DNA of 64,000 nt from Calothrix sp. NIES-2098 (lineage in GTDB: Bacteria; Cyanobacteriota; Cyanobacteriia; Cyanobacteriales; Nostocaceae): the NCBI GenBank assembly GCA_002368175.1, contig AP018172.1:7257001-7321000 (forward strand), given 5' to 3'. Made by a program: the position numbers and the translations under genes. Positions 53,912-61,684 of the stretch are shown here, in pieces (position 1 is the stretch's first letter; each line of letters begins with the position of its first letter). A model generated the notes under the pieces. The model made no database searches. It was not told the DNA's origin and worked only from the letters and a program-made list of their open reading frames with translations.

Positions 53912-54475
53912 ATGAAAAGAATTCTGAAAAAAGTATTAGACACCACAAATTTGAAAAAGGATTACGACAAATGGATCGCTAAATACGATTACCAATCAAT
54001 ATTTCAAAATCGAAAATCGAAAATCCGAAATCCTCAGAAATTAGAGAACAACAAAGATGAGAAATTTATGCACCTCGTTGAACAAATTGAGGTGTTAGTA
54101 TCTAAGGTACTATCTTTGTTTATGATAGCGGTAATTTTAGCCGCAATCTGGGACTTGGCTGTCTTTCTTTTCAGAGAACTATTTACTGCTCCATACGGCA
54201 AATTTAATACTACATTATTTAAAATTTTTGGTTTATTCCTGAATATTTTAATCGCGTTAGAAATTTTAGAAAATATCACTGCATACCTGAGAAAACATGT
54301 GGTTCAGGTTGAATTAGTGATTGTAACATCCTTAATCGCTGTTGCCAGAAAAATTATTATTCTTGACTTAGAAAAAGTTTCAGGAATTGATATCATTGGT
54401 CTAGGAGTTGCAATTTTAGCTCTTTCAATTAGCTATTTAATAATTCGTTTTAGTAATTCTGGAAATCACAACTAG
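53912..54475 (+). CDS. PsiE-family membrane protein
   Basis: A 187-residue protein whose last 135 residues match the phosphate-starvation-inducible PsiE family: four membrane segments, VEQIEVLVSKVLSLFMI at the start, ALEILENITAYLRKH in the middle and IVTSLIAVARKIIILDLEK. The function of this family is unknown. The first 50 residues are basic and read partly through a degenerate repeat (CGAAAAT units, 54005-54035), so the true start may be the ATG at 54068. It lies between narB and the nitrate-reductase-associated gene, but after a terminator. Confidence 0.75.
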   Translation: MKRILKKVLDTTNLKKDYDKWIAKYDYQSIFQNRKSKIRNPQKLENNKDEKFMHLVEQIEVLVSKVLSLFMIAVILAAIWDLAVFLFRELFTAPYGKFNTTLFKIFGLFLNILIALEILENITAYLRKHVVQVELVIVTSLIAVARKIIILDLEKVSGIDIIGLGVAILALSISYLIIRFSNSGNHN

Positions 54476-54587
54476 AAATCCAACTAACCTTTTCCATATG
54501 TTATAGGGAGATAATGGACAAGAGGAAGGAGAAGAAAAAGAACTTTTGCTATTGCCTTCTTGACCCTGGACTTTGGACTCTTGACAA

Positions 54588-55049
54588 ATGACAAATAACA
54601 AAATCTTTTTTGAATTCGAGGCAGATTTCGTTGAATCTCTCCGTTGCATACCCATGCAGGTACGTTACAAACTAGATACCAGTGGTATCAAGCTCAAGTT
54701 GTCTGATTGGCATCAAATGTCTCAGGCTGAACGCGAAGCTTTAGTTGAATTACCTTGCACTACAGAAAGGGAAATTCAATCTTATCGGCAACATCTCGAA
54801 CAGTTAATTTTCAAGCTTACAGGTATACCAGCTAAACAATTACCAATTGAAGTAGAGCCAGCATGGATGGATTCTCATAACATTCCGATTAGCGTCCAAG
54901 AGAAAGCTCAAGAACTAGGTCTTACGCTCACATCTCAACAGTGGAAATCGTTAACTTCTCTACAGCGGTTTGCGTTGATTAAACTCAGCCGTTCGAGTCA
55001 TGAAAATAAAAACTTTCCCAAAGCAATCGAAGAATTTCACCTACTTTAA
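54588..55049 (+). CDS. Nitrate reductase-associated protein
   Basis: A 153-residue protein of the family annotated as nitrate-reductase-associated, found next to narB in many cyanobacteria. FEFEADFVESLRCIPMQVRYKLD at the start and LTSLQRFALIKLSRSSHENKNF at the end are its typical ends. There are no cofactor motifs. The role is not proven; a chaperone or assembly task for NarB is the usual guess. The upstream spacer (54476-54587) holds a short TTGAC-rich repeat. It has no further partner before the insertion sequence. Confidence 0.82.
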   Translation: MTNNKIFFEFEADFVESLRCIPMQVRYKLDTSGIKLKLSDWHQMSQAEREALVELPCTTEREIQSYRQHLEQLIFKLTGIPAKQLPIEVEPAWMDSHNIPISVQEKAQELGLTLTSQQWKSLTSLQRFALIKLSRSSHENKNFPKAIEEFHLL

Positions 55050-55370
55050 CAAGACCTTTGCCAATTTGCCGTAAAGCTCATAAACAGAAAGCCCGAACAG
55101 CAGTCGCTACAACAGAAGTTGGGGAAAAAACCACCCAACCAATGCTTCGGCTATACAAACAAAGTTCATTCACTTGGCTTAGATCCGCAGGCTAACCAAT
55201 GGTGTTGTCAACTCTTACCGCAGTGCGGGAATTAGCAAGCCGCGCCTAAATTTCTATATATAGACTCTTATATGGTGTTTAATTTTGGTGAAGGTATGAA
55301 AAAGACTGTTAATAACTCTACATTTTTGGTGTCCAATTAAATGTGGTTAAGACTACTAAATTATGTAATT
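55050..55370. other. Intergenic region before the insertion sequence
   Basis: About 320 bases without a supported gene. No terminator with a T run and no RNA gene was seen. The sequence becomes AT-rich toward the insertion site (AATTAATTAA). Confidence 0.5.
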
Positions 55371-55376
55371 AATTAA

Positions 55377-56688
55377 CAATACTTCGGACAAAATTAGGCA
55401 GCAATAACGCCGTAAGATCGTAGGCTTTGGTAGTTAGGATGAGATTTAATTACAGTCGCACAAAGGCCTAACTTTGAAATAAACGTGTCGAGCAAATGGT
55501 CATTAAAAGAGCGTCGTTTGACACTGGCCATTGAAAAGACAAAGGGTTGTTGACCCGACTGCTGTCGATAAGCATCGAGCTTGGCAAGATTTAAGGCAGT
55601 GAAACTGACATTGAAATGAAAATCAAGTTTTTTAACATCACGGGCTTGACAATCACTCAGTCCGGTAAACTGTTTAGCATCACGGAAGATGAATTCGATT
55701 TGAAAGCGCAGTTTGTAGAAACGATAAATTTCGTCTGGCGATTGGCTGATATCTGTCGAGAATAAGACAGCATAACTCGGTTTGTGAGGCTGACGGCGGT
55801 CAAGTAAATAAGCCAGGCGTATCTTGCGTTTGAGTGAAACGTGCCATACAACAGATGTGTAGAGTTCAAGCCCTGATTGCAGTTCGCGTACCCAACTCAA
55901 GCGAGTAGGGTCGGCTAGATCAACTTTGCCATCATATTTACGTTTAGCTCCCCGTGCTTTTTGTTCACCTTCAAACACATATCGTAGATTCGCATCTCGG
56001 CGCAGTTTACTAATCACATCGAGCTTGAGCGCCCTCACCCCTGTGACAAATGCTTCCTTGGCATATGCTCCATCCACAGCAAGATAGCGAACTTGGGGAG
56101 GTAATTGAGGTTGAGTAATTTCCAGGTGGTGAAGATAGTAGTCCATCCGTGTCAGTTCTGGACAGAAGCCTTGGTCAAATGTTTGTTCAGCAAGCAGACC
56201 AAAGCCCACTTCAGTTTCTACATTTATCACCGCCACCAAGGACACTTCCAATCCTTTCTCGACTCGATTGTGACTACCATTGTAAAATTGGTCAAGTCCA
56301 AAGGTCTTTTTCCCACTTTTGGCAATGAATGAGCAATCCATCACGGCGATCATCTGGTGCTGTAAAGAGTTTGCTGCTTTGATAATTTCTGCGTTGAACT
56401 GGGCGAAGTCAAACTGTCTGTGAAACTGTCGTCGATAGGTTTTCTCGCTCAAACTGCTGTAGCGACTCAAGTTGGTAAAATTTACCTTGCCACATGTAAT
56501 TAATATCGTTGCAAACAGCGTTGTCATCACCTTTACTCCCGGTTTGCCCAAAACGCCCATTTTTTCCACCAGGCTTTGTATAATTTCCATACAGCTATCG
56601 TTCCTGTGCTTGTTTCTTCTAATCAGCACCCTAATGGATCGATAGCTTTCTTGTCGATTGGCTCAACTCAAAACTGTCCGGAGTATTG
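55377..56688 (-). mobile_element. Insertion sequence with IS4-type transposase, complete
   Basis: The ends are imperfect inverted repeats: CAATACTTCGGACA (55377-55390) and TGTCCGGAGTATTG (56675-56688), matching at 13 of 14 positions. The six-base direct repeat AATTAA flanks both ends (55371-55376 and 56689-56694), the mark of target duplication. One intact transposase fills the inside, so the element may still be active. Length is about 1.31 kb. Confidence 0.88.
55394..56590 (-). CDS. DDE transposase, IS4 superfamily
   Basis: A 398-residue transposase (from ATG 56590; a GTG at 56629 would add 13 residues). VMDCSFIAKSGKKTFGLD gives the first catalytic Asp, YLAVDGAYAKEAF the second, and the YREK-like region YKLRFQIEFIFRDAKQ the final Glu. 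The reading frame is undamaged. It stops four bases inside the left inverted repeat. IS4-type proteins cut and paste with short target duplications, in line with the six bases seen. Family is sure at the DDE level, subgroup less so. Confidence 0.9.
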   Translation of the reverse strand: MEIIQSLVEKMGVLGKPGVKVMTTLFATILITCGKVNFTNLSRYSSLSEKTYRRQFHRQFDFAQFNAEIIKAANSLQHQMIAVMDCSFIAKSGKKTFGLDQFYNGSHNRVEKGLEVSLVAVINVETEVGFGLLAEQTFDQGFCPELTRMDYYLHHLEITQPQLPPQVRYLAVDGAYAKEAFVTGVRALKLDVISKLRRDANLRYVFEGEQKARGAKRKYDGKVDLADPTRLSWVRELQSGLELYTSVVWHVSLKRKIRLAYLLDRRQPHKPSYAVLFSTDISQSPDEIYRFYKLRFQIEFIFRDAKQFTGLSDCQARDVKKLDFHFNVSFTALNLAKLDAYRQQSGQQPFVFSMASVKRRSFNDHLLDTFISKLGLCATVIKSHPNYQSLRSYGVIAA

Positions 56689-56694
56689 AATTAA

Positions 56695-57106
56695 CGTACA
56701 TTGAATTTGCACTAGTACAGTACAACAAAAACAAAGATCCGCTTAAACACAGTGCGAGACGAAATAAAAGTTTTGTGACTTCTAAGTTTTGATTGACAAA
56801 GGCAAGAGTACCCATCCTACCCAGTGGCACCAAGATACCATCCAAAGCTTGCCAGCAGAGGATCGCACAATTTTAATTTTTTAGCAGCCAATTTCAGATT
56901 CCTGAGCAGAGAGTAAAGCTATAGTGTATTTAGCCATGCCGCAGTTACAGCAGTCTGAAATAGTATATGAACAAATCTAAAGTCGAAATCCAGGTACGGC
57001 AGATAATTTTTGTACACCACCTAAATGAGATTGCTGTAAATTGGCTAAGCTTAAGTTCTAATGCCAGAGTATTTTAATAATTAGTTGAGACAAGCACTCT
57101 AACTCG
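56695..57106. other. Intergenic region between the insertion sequence and the FHA-PrsW gene
   Basis: About 410 bases without a supported gene. A minus-strand frame at 56663-56845 starts in the right end of the insertion sequence and is not a gene. The promoter of the next gene must lie here, but no clear box is assigned. Confidence 0.5.
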
Positions 57107-58471
57107 ATGACAGGCAAAAACGCAAGACATAATGCATTTCTGCGGCTAGTGTCTGGTAATGGAGCACCTTATAGGTCAGAATTCCGCTACTCGCTGCTCC
57201 CCAGTAAAGAGATGATCGTTGGACGCGACCCCAGCTGCCAAATTGTCTTGGATGCCATGTTGTACCGGATGGTATCTCGTCGTCATGCTGTGGTTCGTCC
57301 TCTCTCTTCTCCCGATAACAAATTCAGCTGGCTCATTTGTGATTTGAACAGTGCTAACGGCACTTATTTAAATGGACAGCGTATACAAGGTTGTCAGGAA
57401 TTACACCCAGGCGATCGCATTTCTTTGGGTGCTGATGGGCCGCAATTTGTGTTTGAGCATGAGTATTTCTCTCAAGCTACCATCATGACCAGGCCAGCGA
57501 CACCGCTGCCATCCGCGGGGAGTTATCCAGGGCAATCAAAATCTGATTCAGTGAGCTTTACCCAACTGTTCCCAATTATTTCTACTGGTAAAGATTTAAC
57601 TCGTAAAGCTTACCTCGTACCAGGAATTCTCACAGTAGTTTTTGTAGTATTAATGTTTGCGACGGTAGGCCGGCCGCAAGCAAATCAAGTTATTGTAGCC
57701 AGTTATATAGCGTTTGCTGCCTATTATTTTGTTTACCAGCTTTGCGGCAAACAGAAGCCTTGGTGGGTGCTTGTATCTGTAGCCTTAGGTACAGCTCTAA
57801 TTTTGAAAAGTCCCCTGTTGGATTTCTTTATTTTCGTATTTCGCGGTATTTTGCCTGGGAGCTTGCCTTCATCTCAGGATTCGCTTACCTTCACCGAATT
57901 GCTGATACGGATGTTTTTTGGTGCTGGGTTGATGGAGGAATTACTCAAGGCATTACCTGTATTGGCAGCGCTGATCTTCGGTCTGACCTTACCCTCACCT
58001 TGGCGAGAACGTATAGGTATTTGGGAACCTTTAGATGGTATTCTCTTGGGAACTGCTTCTGCTGTTGGTTTTACTCTGCTAGAAACCCTTGGACAGTATG
58101 TGCCAGTTATTACTCAAAATGTTGCGCAACAGGCAGGAGTAGGAACTGGTCAACTAGTAGGATTGCAATTATTAATTCCACGCATTTTAGGCTCTGTAGC
58201 CGGACACATGGCTTACAGCGGCTATCTGGGGTATTTTATTGGCTTGGCTGTGCTGAAACCGCGGCTAATTTGGCAAATTCTCCCAATTGGTTACGTTAGC
58301 GCTGCTGCACTCCATGCCTTATGGAATGCCACTGGTTCGATCAATGCCTTGCTGTTGGTGATTGTCGGTGTTTTATCTTATGCATTTTTGATGGCGGCAA
58401 TTCTGAAGGCACGCGCTTTATCACCAACGCGATCGCAGAATTTTGCTACCCGCTTTCTTGGCCCCAAATAA
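57107..58471 (+). CDS. FHA domain fused to a PrsW-type membrane protease
   Basis: A 454-residue two-part protein. Residues 1-125 are an FHA domain that reads phosphothreonine: IVGRDPSCQIVLD, MVSRRHAVV and DLNSANGTYLNG. After a Ser/Pro linker, residues 165-454 hold eight or so membrane spans of the PrsW/CAAX-type metalloprotease group. MEELLKALP near residue 275 has the Glu-Glu dyad, TLLETLG supplies another Glu, and GHMAYSGYLGY and ALHALWNATG supply His. It may cut a membrane protein, such as an anti-sigma factor, in response to a phospho-signal, which is inference. Confidence 0.86.
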   Translation: MTGKNARHNAFLRLVSGNGAPYRSEFRYSLLPSKEMIVGRDPSCQIVLDAMLYRMVSRRHAVVRPLSSPDNKFSWLICDLNSANGTYLNGQRIQGCQELHPGDRISLGADGPQFVFEHEYFSQATIMTRPATPLPSAGSYPGQSKSDSVSFTQLFPIISTGKDLTRKAYLVPGILTVVFVVLMFATVGRPQANQVIVASYIAFAAYYFVYQLCGKQKPWWVLVSVALGTALILKSPLLDFFIFVFRGILPGSLPSSQDSLTFTELLIRMFFGAGLMEELLKALPVLAALIFGLTLPSPWRERIGIWEPLDGILLGTASAVGFTLLETLGQYVPVITQNVAQQAGVGTGQLVGLQLLIPRILGSVAGHMAYSGYLGYFIGLAVLKPRLIWQILPIGYVSAAALHALWNATGSINALLLVIVGVLSYAFLMAAILKARALSPTRSQNFATRFLGPK

Positions 58472-59071
58472 CAAATGGAAAGCAGGGAGCAGGGGAGCCA
58501 GCGCTGTGGTGAAGCAGCGCGGTCTTGGAGGTTTTCCCATAAGCGACTGCCGAAAGGGTTTCCCGGCTTGTAAACGCGCAGCGGTGAAGCAGTGCGTTGG
58601 GCGGGTTCCCCGACTTGAAGCAACTGCTGAACCCGGAGGGCTTCCCGCAGGGTAGCAAGTGGCGTCAAACTGTCCGTTGGGGTTCCCCCTATGAGGAACT
58701 GCCGAAAGGGTTTCCCGATTTGAGGAGCTATTGCGTTGCACGGGTTCCCAAGGCACTCCGTTGGGCGGCTAGCCGACGCGTTGAAGCAAGTGGCGTGCGA
58801 CTGGCGTGGCAGGAAGCAAGGGGGAGATGAAATGCTTGATCTTTGACTTTGGACTATTGACTTTTGACCATTGATTATTTATGTCTTGGGATAGATAGCG
58901 CTACTGCGTAAATCACCCTATAGTCTGAATTATGCTGGTTTAACCATGCTGAAAAAATATAAGCAATAAATTATAAGACCCGCAATACAAGAAGCGTCGA
59001 GTGCGGGCAAAGCTAAAGCTAATATTCGCCGAAAGTAGCTCCCAATTGAGGGATGTTTCAAACAACGGACT
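58472..59071. repeat. Dispersed GC-rich repeat block and heptamer repeats
   Basis: ACTGCCGAAAGGGTTTCCCG occurs exactly at 58546-58565 and 58698-58717. GCGTTGGGCGG and AAGCA(G/A)(C/T)G units recur, and 58733-58774 matches 35509-35550 at 40 of 42 positions. Toward 58840-58880 come TTTGACTTTGGACTATTGAC heptamers. Open frames on both strands in 58378-58830 arise from the repeats and are not genes. After about 58880 the DNA is ordinary intergenic sequence. Confidence 0.8.
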
Positions 59072-59722
59072 TTAGGATTCTGACTGAAAACTATTGAGTT
59101 GTATGAAGGCGTAGTAAGAAATCGCTAAACTAATCTTTGCTTGCTCGACTTCCGATAAATCTGACCATTCGCGATCGCCAACTTTACTCACGATCGCGTT
59201 GGGGTTTTGGGGTTCGCCGCTACGCATAGCATAAGCATAAGGACGAGCTAAAACCAAGAGGTCTTCTGTTCCCCAGGTAGGTAGTACATCTTGAACGCAC
59301 TGAACTAATTGCTCGCCAATTGACTGTTGGGAAATAAAAATCTCTGTAGCGTTCTGGGCAATTTTATTGAGCCAGCCTTGGGGTACTAGTGAAGCAAAAG
59401 CTGCTTGTAAAGCTTGTTGAAGATTTGCCATCATCATTTGGCTGATCTGGCTTTTGGAATCGGCAGCAACGCTAGTTTCCGGCCAAAATGCATCAAGTTG
59501 GCTATAAAAATCTTGAGATCGCTTTGTAATTTCTGCTTCTGACCACAAATCATCACTCATGAACTGCTGTTCTAATTCGACAAAATAAGCTTCTGATTCT
59601 TCATCAGCAGGATTCCAAGGATAACTTGCATCTTCGGGTTCTAGTAAGGCTGCGAGGAAATCTAATTCCACTTGAGATGGTAAAGAAGTGAAACTATCTG
59701 AATTGTGAGTTTTGTTAATCAT
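59072..59722 (-). CDS. Hypothetical protein, acidic, near the CHAT gene
   Basis: A 216-residue soluble protein with no signal peptide or membrane span, which I do not recognise. The first half is acidic (LEPEDASYPWNPADEESEAYF). The middle has Gln/Ala-rich helices (LQQALQAAFASLVPQGWLN) and the C-terminal part reads as a globular alpha-helical domain. It lies 238 bases downstream of the CHAT-FHA gene on the same strand, and could be its substrate or regulator. The gap between contains no terminator with a clear T run. Confidence 0.75.
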   Translation of the reverse strand: MINKTHNSDSFTSLPSQVELDFLAALLEPEDASYPWNPADEESEAYFVELEQQFMSDDLWSEAEITKRSQDFYSQLDAFWPETSVAADSKSQISQMMMANLQQALQAAFASLVPQGWLNKIAQNATEIFISQQSIGEQLVQCVQDVLPTWGTEDLLVLARPYAYAMRSGEPQNPNAIVSKVGDREWSDLSEVEQAKISLAISYYAFIQLNSFQSES

Positions 59723-59960
59723 TGGTCGCCTCCAGAGTGTTTATTTAGCGGTATTGACAGCTACAGCGTTGAGAATGCCATTTCCGCAAAAATAGGTGAA
59801 TTTTGTTGAGAGTGAGAATAATTTTGTGCGGCTGTTGCTATTAATGGAAACTTCATCAATGCAATAGCTGATATTAAGGTGCTATTTAACAGCTACAAAT
59901 TATTCTTGCCTGCTTTTGTGCTAGCCATTTTTAGTTAGTTTGAAACTGTCATGGTAAAAG

Positions 59961-61556
59961 TTAGGAATCTTCAATAATAAATTCCCAGGTTTCACCTCTA
60001 GAACTACCAAACTTTAACTGCATTCCCGACTTTAAAGGTACTTCCTCACGGAGGATTTGCTGCCATCCATTAGAACCAAAAACCCAAGTTGTACCGTAGG
60101 TAGATAAATCTTGCAAGTAATAAGTTCTTACCGGAGTTGTACCGCTGAAAGTACTCCGACATAAGATTTCGGCATGGCGTTTAGAAACTGAAGGCTCTGG
60201 GATGACGATCTCATTGTCTTTTGTCCGACCAATACGAGTGACTCCAGAACGCAACAACCAAGTTTTACCTTCTGGTGAGAGCGATCGCAATGAGGCTGAT
60301 GGCACCGAGGAAATTATACTCGGAATAGTTGTGTCTGGTAGTTCTGTGATTCCTTCATCAAAACTTTTAATTAGTTCGCCATTGAAATCTGGATGCAGAT
60401 AGAGAACAGGCAAAGTCCATGCAGGTTGATTGAATTTATATAGTGTTAATAATTCTTGTCTCGCCTCTGCTACAGCTTCATCAATTGGCTTGCGCGATCG
60501 CAAAGCTTCCGTAAAAGCTTGGATAAAACTGTGACTTTCAGTGTCAGCAATCTCATCGCGCATTCCCAAAACCGCAGGTACGCCATGACGAATTAACACT
60601 TCTGCCAAACTGCTAGAAGGTATAGCTTGGTGATTGACAGCCGCTGGTTGTGCGCCCCAACAAGCATTAAACACAGCCAATTTCACACCAGTACGGGTCA
60701 ATACTTGAGCCAATTCTATGCCATTGAGAGTCATCCTAGGACGTAAAAATAATAAACCTCCGTCAGGATCTGGCAAACCATGACCAGCGTAGAAAAAGAC
60801 ATTGTAGGCTTTAGTTTCTAATTCTTCAATCAATTCCTGCGGCCTTGGTTGCAACAGCGTATGTACCATACAAGGTGCATATCCCTGAGAATTACTACCT
60901 AAAGGCCCGGCTTTCGTCAGAGTTTGCGTTAAGATTTCTGCTTCTTTTTGCAGTTGCAGATTTTTATTTTCATCTTCACCTAAAACTAAGAGAATGTTGA
61001 GAGCCTGATCTGTTCGCAAAGCAGGTAATGATTCAACTTCACTGGTTGTACGGCTAAATAGTAAATCTTGAGACAGTGACATTGCCGATTGACCAGCTTC
61101 ACGCTGCATAATCTCCCAAGGTAGGGCAATCAGATCCGGGTCGCGAATTTCTAAGCGGAAGCGCAAACGTGTATGCTGTCCCATAGCCATACCACGACTG
61201 CGTTCTAGACTACCGAGAATTTGTCCGTCAAATAACCAGCGCCACAAACTAATCCCCAAGTATTGCATCAGACGACTACTATAGCCTGCTGTCTGACCGG
61301 AAGGGGATGAACTCAAGTTTAGCGGTAGCGGCGGTAGCTGTGGCGGCGTTGAGCGTGAGGAAATCTCTAAGCGACTGTGACCTGCGAACATTTCCTGCCA
61401 TTCTTGCCAAACTTGAGAGAGTTCAACTGGCCATGTACAGTCATGCAAAACATAGCCACTGGGATAAGGAGCCTTAACCACCCAAATGGCAAAGTTATCA
61501 GCGCCAGTGTTGGTCAAACGAGCGATCGCCAGGTTCAGGCATGGCAATGGAGTCAT
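59961..61556 (-). CDS. CHAT-domain (caspase-like) protein with C-terminal FHA domain
   Basis: A 531-residue protein. The CHAT (caspase/HetF-associated) peptidase domain spans about 150-400, with catalytic His in YAGHG near 254 and Cys in NACWG near 297, both intact. An FHA domain follows (about 430-525): IGRTKDNEIV, SVSKRHAEI and DLSTYGTTW. The usual Asn of the last motif is Thr. Start ATG 61556; a TTG at 61577 would add seven residues. CHAT peptidases are thought to act in regulated proteolysis or cell death. The neighbouring PP2C suggests phospho-control through the FHA domain. Confidence 0.87.
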   Translation of the reverse strand: MTPLPCLNLAIARLTNTGADNFAIWVVKAPYPSGYVLHDCTWPVELSQVWQEWQEMFAGHSRLEISSRSTPPQLPPLPLNLSSSPSGQTAGYSSRLMQYLGISLWRWLFDGQILGSLERSRGMAMGQHTRLRFRLEIRDPDLIALPWEIMQREAGQSAMSLSQDLLFSRTTSEVESLPALRTDQALNILLVLGEDENKNLQLQKEAEILTQTLTKAGPLGSNSQGYAPCMVHTLLQPRPQELIEELETKAYNVFFYAGHGLPDPDGGLLFLRPRMTLNGIELAQVLTRTGVKLAVFNACWGAQPAAVNHQAIPSSSLAEVLIRHGVPAVLGMRDEIADTESHSFIQAFTEALRSRKPIDEAVAEARQELLTLYKFNQPAWTLPVLYLHPDFNGELIKSFDEGITELPDTTIPSIISSVPSASLRSLSPEGKTWLLRSGVTRIGRTKDNEIVIPEPSVSKRHAEILCRSTFSGTTPVRTYYLQDLSTYGTTWVFGSNGWQQILREEVPLKSGMQLKFGSSRGETWEFIIEDS

Positions 61557-61684
61557 TAAACTAAGGGGTGAAAACAAATTATTTCAAATAACAATTTTTC
61601 AAGGTAAAAGTACTACCTTGTCAGTTTTTTATTTTCGTTCCTACCTGTATTATTTCAGGTTTTATCAGTTTATGGTGGTCTGTA

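Noticed and set aside
58378..58830. Six or so overlapping open frames on both strands
   Set aside because: GC-rich repeats give long stop-free frames in every phase. None has a start site or domain.
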